NCBI GenBank assembly: GCA_965530995.1
Contig: CBESOB010000159.1
Span: forward strand, 1-6,702
Direction: 5' to 3'
DNA: 6,702 nucleotides
Origin: JABABD01 sp965530995
GTDB taxonomy: Bacteria > Bacteroidota > Bacteroidia > Flavobacteriales > Flavobacteriaceae
This document shows positions 4,730-6,702 of the stretch, piece after piece. Under the pieces are notes generated by a model. The model had not been told where the DNA came from. It did not search any database and worked only from the letters and a program-made list of their open reading frames with translations. A program made the translations under genes and the position numbers. The stretch's first letter is position 1. Each line of letters opens with the position of its first letter.

Positions 4730-5194
4730 CTAATTAATTTTAATGAGTTTATAATTTCCTATTATAAGTGTATCAACACCAACTAAATCATCTTGCTTCA
4801 TCTTAACAAGATTCATAACTCTTTCTTTGGTGTTAACTGTATCTTGTCCAACAATAAATACAACACTGTCACCTTTGTCTATAAATTCATTTACACATTT
4901 AGTCACATATAGATAACCATCGTTAGCTTGCTTTGATTTTATATTGACAGTTCGCTTCCCATCACCTTCTTTTATAACACTTTGTATTTTGTGAAAGTCA
5001 TTTTCTTCTAATTGCCTATAATAAAACTGCCCCAAAACTTCTGGCATCACTTCACGATTCAGATTATCAACTAATACTTCTGTTTTTTCATTATACTTTT
5101 CATAGCCAACAACATCTCTGTTCTGCTTATCTTGTTGAGCTGAACAACTAACAAAAAAACAAATAATTACAAGGTTTAATAATAGTGTTTTCAT
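4730..5194 (-). CDS. Small lipoprotein, candidate immunity protein of the main Rhs effector
   Basis: The protein has 154 residues. The N-terminus MKTLLLNLVIICFFVSCSAQ is a clear lipoprotein signal: K2, a hydrophobic core, and a lipobox FVSC with C17 as the lipidated cysteine. The mature protein is hydrophilic and carries a helical segment (YEKYNEKTEVLVDNLNREVM) followed by several likely strands (KRTVNIKSK, DSVVFIVGQDTVN, DTLIIGNYKLIKIN). No family is recognised. It starts 7 nt after the Rhs stop codon on the same strand, before a strong terminator, so it is the last gene of the rhs operon. Position, size and envelope location support an immunity protein acting in the periplasm or at the membrane against the zincin-like tail. 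The role is inferred, not demonstrated by a motif. Confidence 0.78.
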   Translation of the reverse strand: MKTLLLNLVIICFFVSCSAQQDKQNRDVVGYEKYNEKTEVLVDNLNREVMPEVLGQFYYRQLEENDFHKIQSVIKEGDGKRTVNIKSKQANDGYLYVTKCVNEFIDKGDSVVFIVGQDTVNTKERVMNLVKMKQDDLVGVDTLIIGNYKLIKIN

Positions 5195-5201
5195 ATTGCT
5201 A

Positions 5202-6702
5202 TTACTTTTCGTAAATGGTCTTAATTGTTTTACTATGATTTAAGTCATAAGGTCTATGAGGTAAACCAATAATACCCCTTGCTTTATTCTCATAATCAAC
5301 AACCCCACCTCTATATCCCAAATCAGTAGTAGTAGCTTCGCCGATTTCATGAAATAAACCACTTGTTGTATTCTGCTTTACATTAGCCTGTTTATTTGTC
5401 ATGATATCCATTACTCCGTCTAATGAAACATCCACATCAGATATACTTGGAGATACCACTATGAAATTTTGACTTTGACCATCAACCATTGCTCCTTTTC
5501 GAGTTAAGGCTCCCCCAAAATCTGCAGTATTTAATGTTTCTGCATTTTCGCCTTCTCCAATTGTATGACTTTCTGCATATACAACATTGGTAGTAGTTTC
5601 TTCTGACATTAAAGAACTCATCCCTTTAAATACAGCTTTTTGGTCTTTTGAGAAACCTTTCGTCTTACCATTATAGACTAAATTACCACTTTCTGTATAA
5701 CTAAAGTTCTTAGAATTATCTCCAAACACCTTTTGCAAATCATTGCCAAATGCTTCATGATGTTCTGCTGCAACATTAATGCTGTCTCCATTTATATCTA
5801 TGTATAGAATAGGATTATTAGCCGCATACTGATAAGGAGAGAAATCCAGGTACTTTTCAGCAAATCTATCCTGGGTATGGAACCTCCCCAGTGCCGGATC
5901 GTACATCCGTGCACCGTAGTCATACCAGTCCAGATTCACGCCCCCGAGTTGCTCGTCCTGAAGTTCTTTTCCGTTGTATAGGTACTTATTATCATTACTT
6001 GAAGAGTATTGATACGAGGTCATCCCAAAGGGATAATAATCAGTCTTTTGCTTGACTGTACCTGCTCCATCAAATACCACCCTGGTATTGCCCAGGTGGT
6101 CCTTCAGATGGTAGTGGTATTCTACCGAGGAGGTTAGCTTATCGATCATCCCCTCGGGATTCAGGATGTAGTCCAAATCGAAGTCGTCAATTGCATCGTT
6201 GTCGGTATCCTCATATACAAAACTACCTGCATACATGGTCTTGGAAATTGTAGAGCCGTCCGTAAGCTTTTTCATCCACTTGGTTCCATTGGCATCATAA
6301 ATATACAACAACACATCTCCCGAACCACCTTCTTCTTGAATTTTTTCCGGAAGATTCAGGTGGTTGTAGTATATTTGAATATCCTTGTTCTTATCCCGCA
6401 AAATGTTGCCATTATCATCATAAGTGTAATCGGTATCACCTAAATTGGTATCATTCACTCCGGCTGATGTTCCAGCATCATCAACATAGTCCAACTGATT
6501 ACCCACATAGGTATATGTCAGGTTATCAATGGCAGTACCTGCGCTATTATATCGTGTCAGTGCAGTGATATTTCCATTTCGGTCATAGGAATAAGTGGTC
6601 CCGAAGTTAGCGGGATCGCTCCATGAGGAGCCAGATAATGTCTTATAATCTCCCTCTTCCAGCCTGTTCAGCTCATCATAATCAAAGGCATACCCTTCTA
6701 CA
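5202..6702 (-). CDS. RHS/YD-repeat polymorphic toxin, 3' part, with zincin-like C-terminal tail
   Basis: The frame is open to the right edge; 499 residues are visible and the true start lies outside. An apparent start at 6506 is an internal GTG preceded in frame by YD-repeat sequence (FDYDELNRLEEGDYK, YSYDRNGNITALTRYNSAG). YD repeats continue (YTYDDNGNILRD). The Rhs-associated core follows: HLKDHLGNTRVVF (198-210), YYPFGM (222-227), NKYLYNGKELQDE (238-250), DYGARMYDPALGRF (261-274), NNPILYIDINGD (295-306). In known Rhs proteins this repeat region forms a shell enclosing the toxin, and the core marks its release site. The unique tail (about 307-499) has HEIGEA (451-456) and YENKARGIIGLPHRPY (470-485). 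This pairing resembles the zincin-type tails of Bacteroidota Rhs proteins (HExxH then YENxxRxxxGLPxR), but the second histidine is glutamate. A lipoprotein gene follows 7 nt downstream. Rhs identity is certain; peptidase activity is not. Confidence 0.93.
   Translation of the reverse strand, partial: VEGYAFDYDELNRLEEGDYKTLSGSSWSDPANFGTTYSYDRNGNITALTRYNSAGTAIDNLTYTYVGNQLDYVDDAGTSAGVNDTNLGDTDYTYDDNGNILRDKNKDIQIYYNHLNLPEKIQEEGGSGDVLLYIYDANGTKWMKKLTDGSTISKTMYAGSFVYEDTDNDAIDDFDLDYILNPEGMIDKLTSSVEYHYHLKDHLGNTRVVFDGAGTVKQKTDYYPFGMTSYQYSSSNDNKYLYNGKELQDEQLGGVNLDWYDYGARMYDPALGRFHTQDRFAEKYLDFSPYQYAANNPILYIDINGDSINVAAEHHEAFGNDLQKVFGDNSKNFSYTESGNLVYNGKTKGFSKDQKAVFKGMSSLMSEETTTNVVYAESHTIGEGENAETLNTADFGGALTRKGAMVDGQSQNFIVVSPSISDVDVSLDGVMDIMTNKQANVKQNTTSGLFHEIGEATTTDLGYRGGVVDYENKARGIIGLPHRPYDLNHSKTIKTIYEK
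5868..5990 (-). repeat. Rhs core tip repeat, copy 1 (main gene)
   Basis: This is the reference copy of the 123-nt block repeated in both orphan cassettes without gaps. Upstream of it in the main gene lies normal Rhs core coding sequence; upstream of the orphan copies lies the non-coding spacer. It marks the likely crossover zone for replacing the C-terminal tail. Confidence 0.9.

Noticed and set aside
6504..6506. GTG at 6506 as the start of the main Rhs gene
   Set aside because: In-frame YD-repeat sequence continues upstream to the window edge, so this is an internal valine codon.

Overview
This window looks like accessory DNA from a member of the Bacteroidota, probably of the Cytophagales/Flavobacteriales type. 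The evidence is the Rhs core style (KDHLGNTRVVF, YYPFGM, YNGKELQDEQLGG, DYGARMYDPALGRF), short secreted or lipoprotein genes with Bacteroidota-like signal sequences, a DUF922-like HEQLH protein, A/T-rich start regions without strong Shine-Dalgarno sites, and TAnnTTTG-like -7 promoter boxes. No species can be assigned from the sequence.

Left part (1-1509). A CHC2 zinc-finger primase-like gene, typical of integrated elements, reads leftwards out of the window. A 159-bp divergent intergenic region holds plausible promoters for both directions and an inverted 7-mer. It is followed on the + strand by a compact operon: an XRE/Cro-type regulator, a 66-residue antitoxin-like protein, and an 11-nt-overlapping RelE/ParE-superfamily toxin.

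Right part (about 1511-6702, all genes on the - strand). This is a polymorphic-toxin locus. The 3' portion of a large RHS/YD-repeat gene enters from the right edge. It ends in a unique tail with a zincin-like HEIGEA motif and is followed after 7 nt by a small lipoprotein (candidate immunity gene) and a clear hairpin terminator. Two displaced 'orphan' cassettes follow. Each consists of a non-coding spacer shared by both, a short copy of the Rhs core tip (a gap-free 123-nt block in all three copies), a unique C-terminal tail, and a small exported protein immediately downstream. Orphan 1 has an OmpA-like tail and is followed by a DUF922-like HExxH protein. Orphan 2 has a Bacteroidota Rhs-tail of unknown activity, followed by a lipoprotein. 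The start of orphan 2 is broken by one extra base relative to orphan 1.

Interpretation. The array resembles the orphan rhs-CT/immunity modules known from proteobacterial Rhs and CdiA loci. A main effector gene could exchange its toxin tip by recombination through the 123-nt core repeat, while downstream immunity genes protect against siblings carrying other tips. The shared spacer and terminator-proximal structure suggest that the cassettes arose by repeated duplication or displacement of a whole unit of spacer, tip, toxin, immunity gene and terminator. The toxin and immunity assignments are inferred from position and architecture; no activity can be proven from the sequence.
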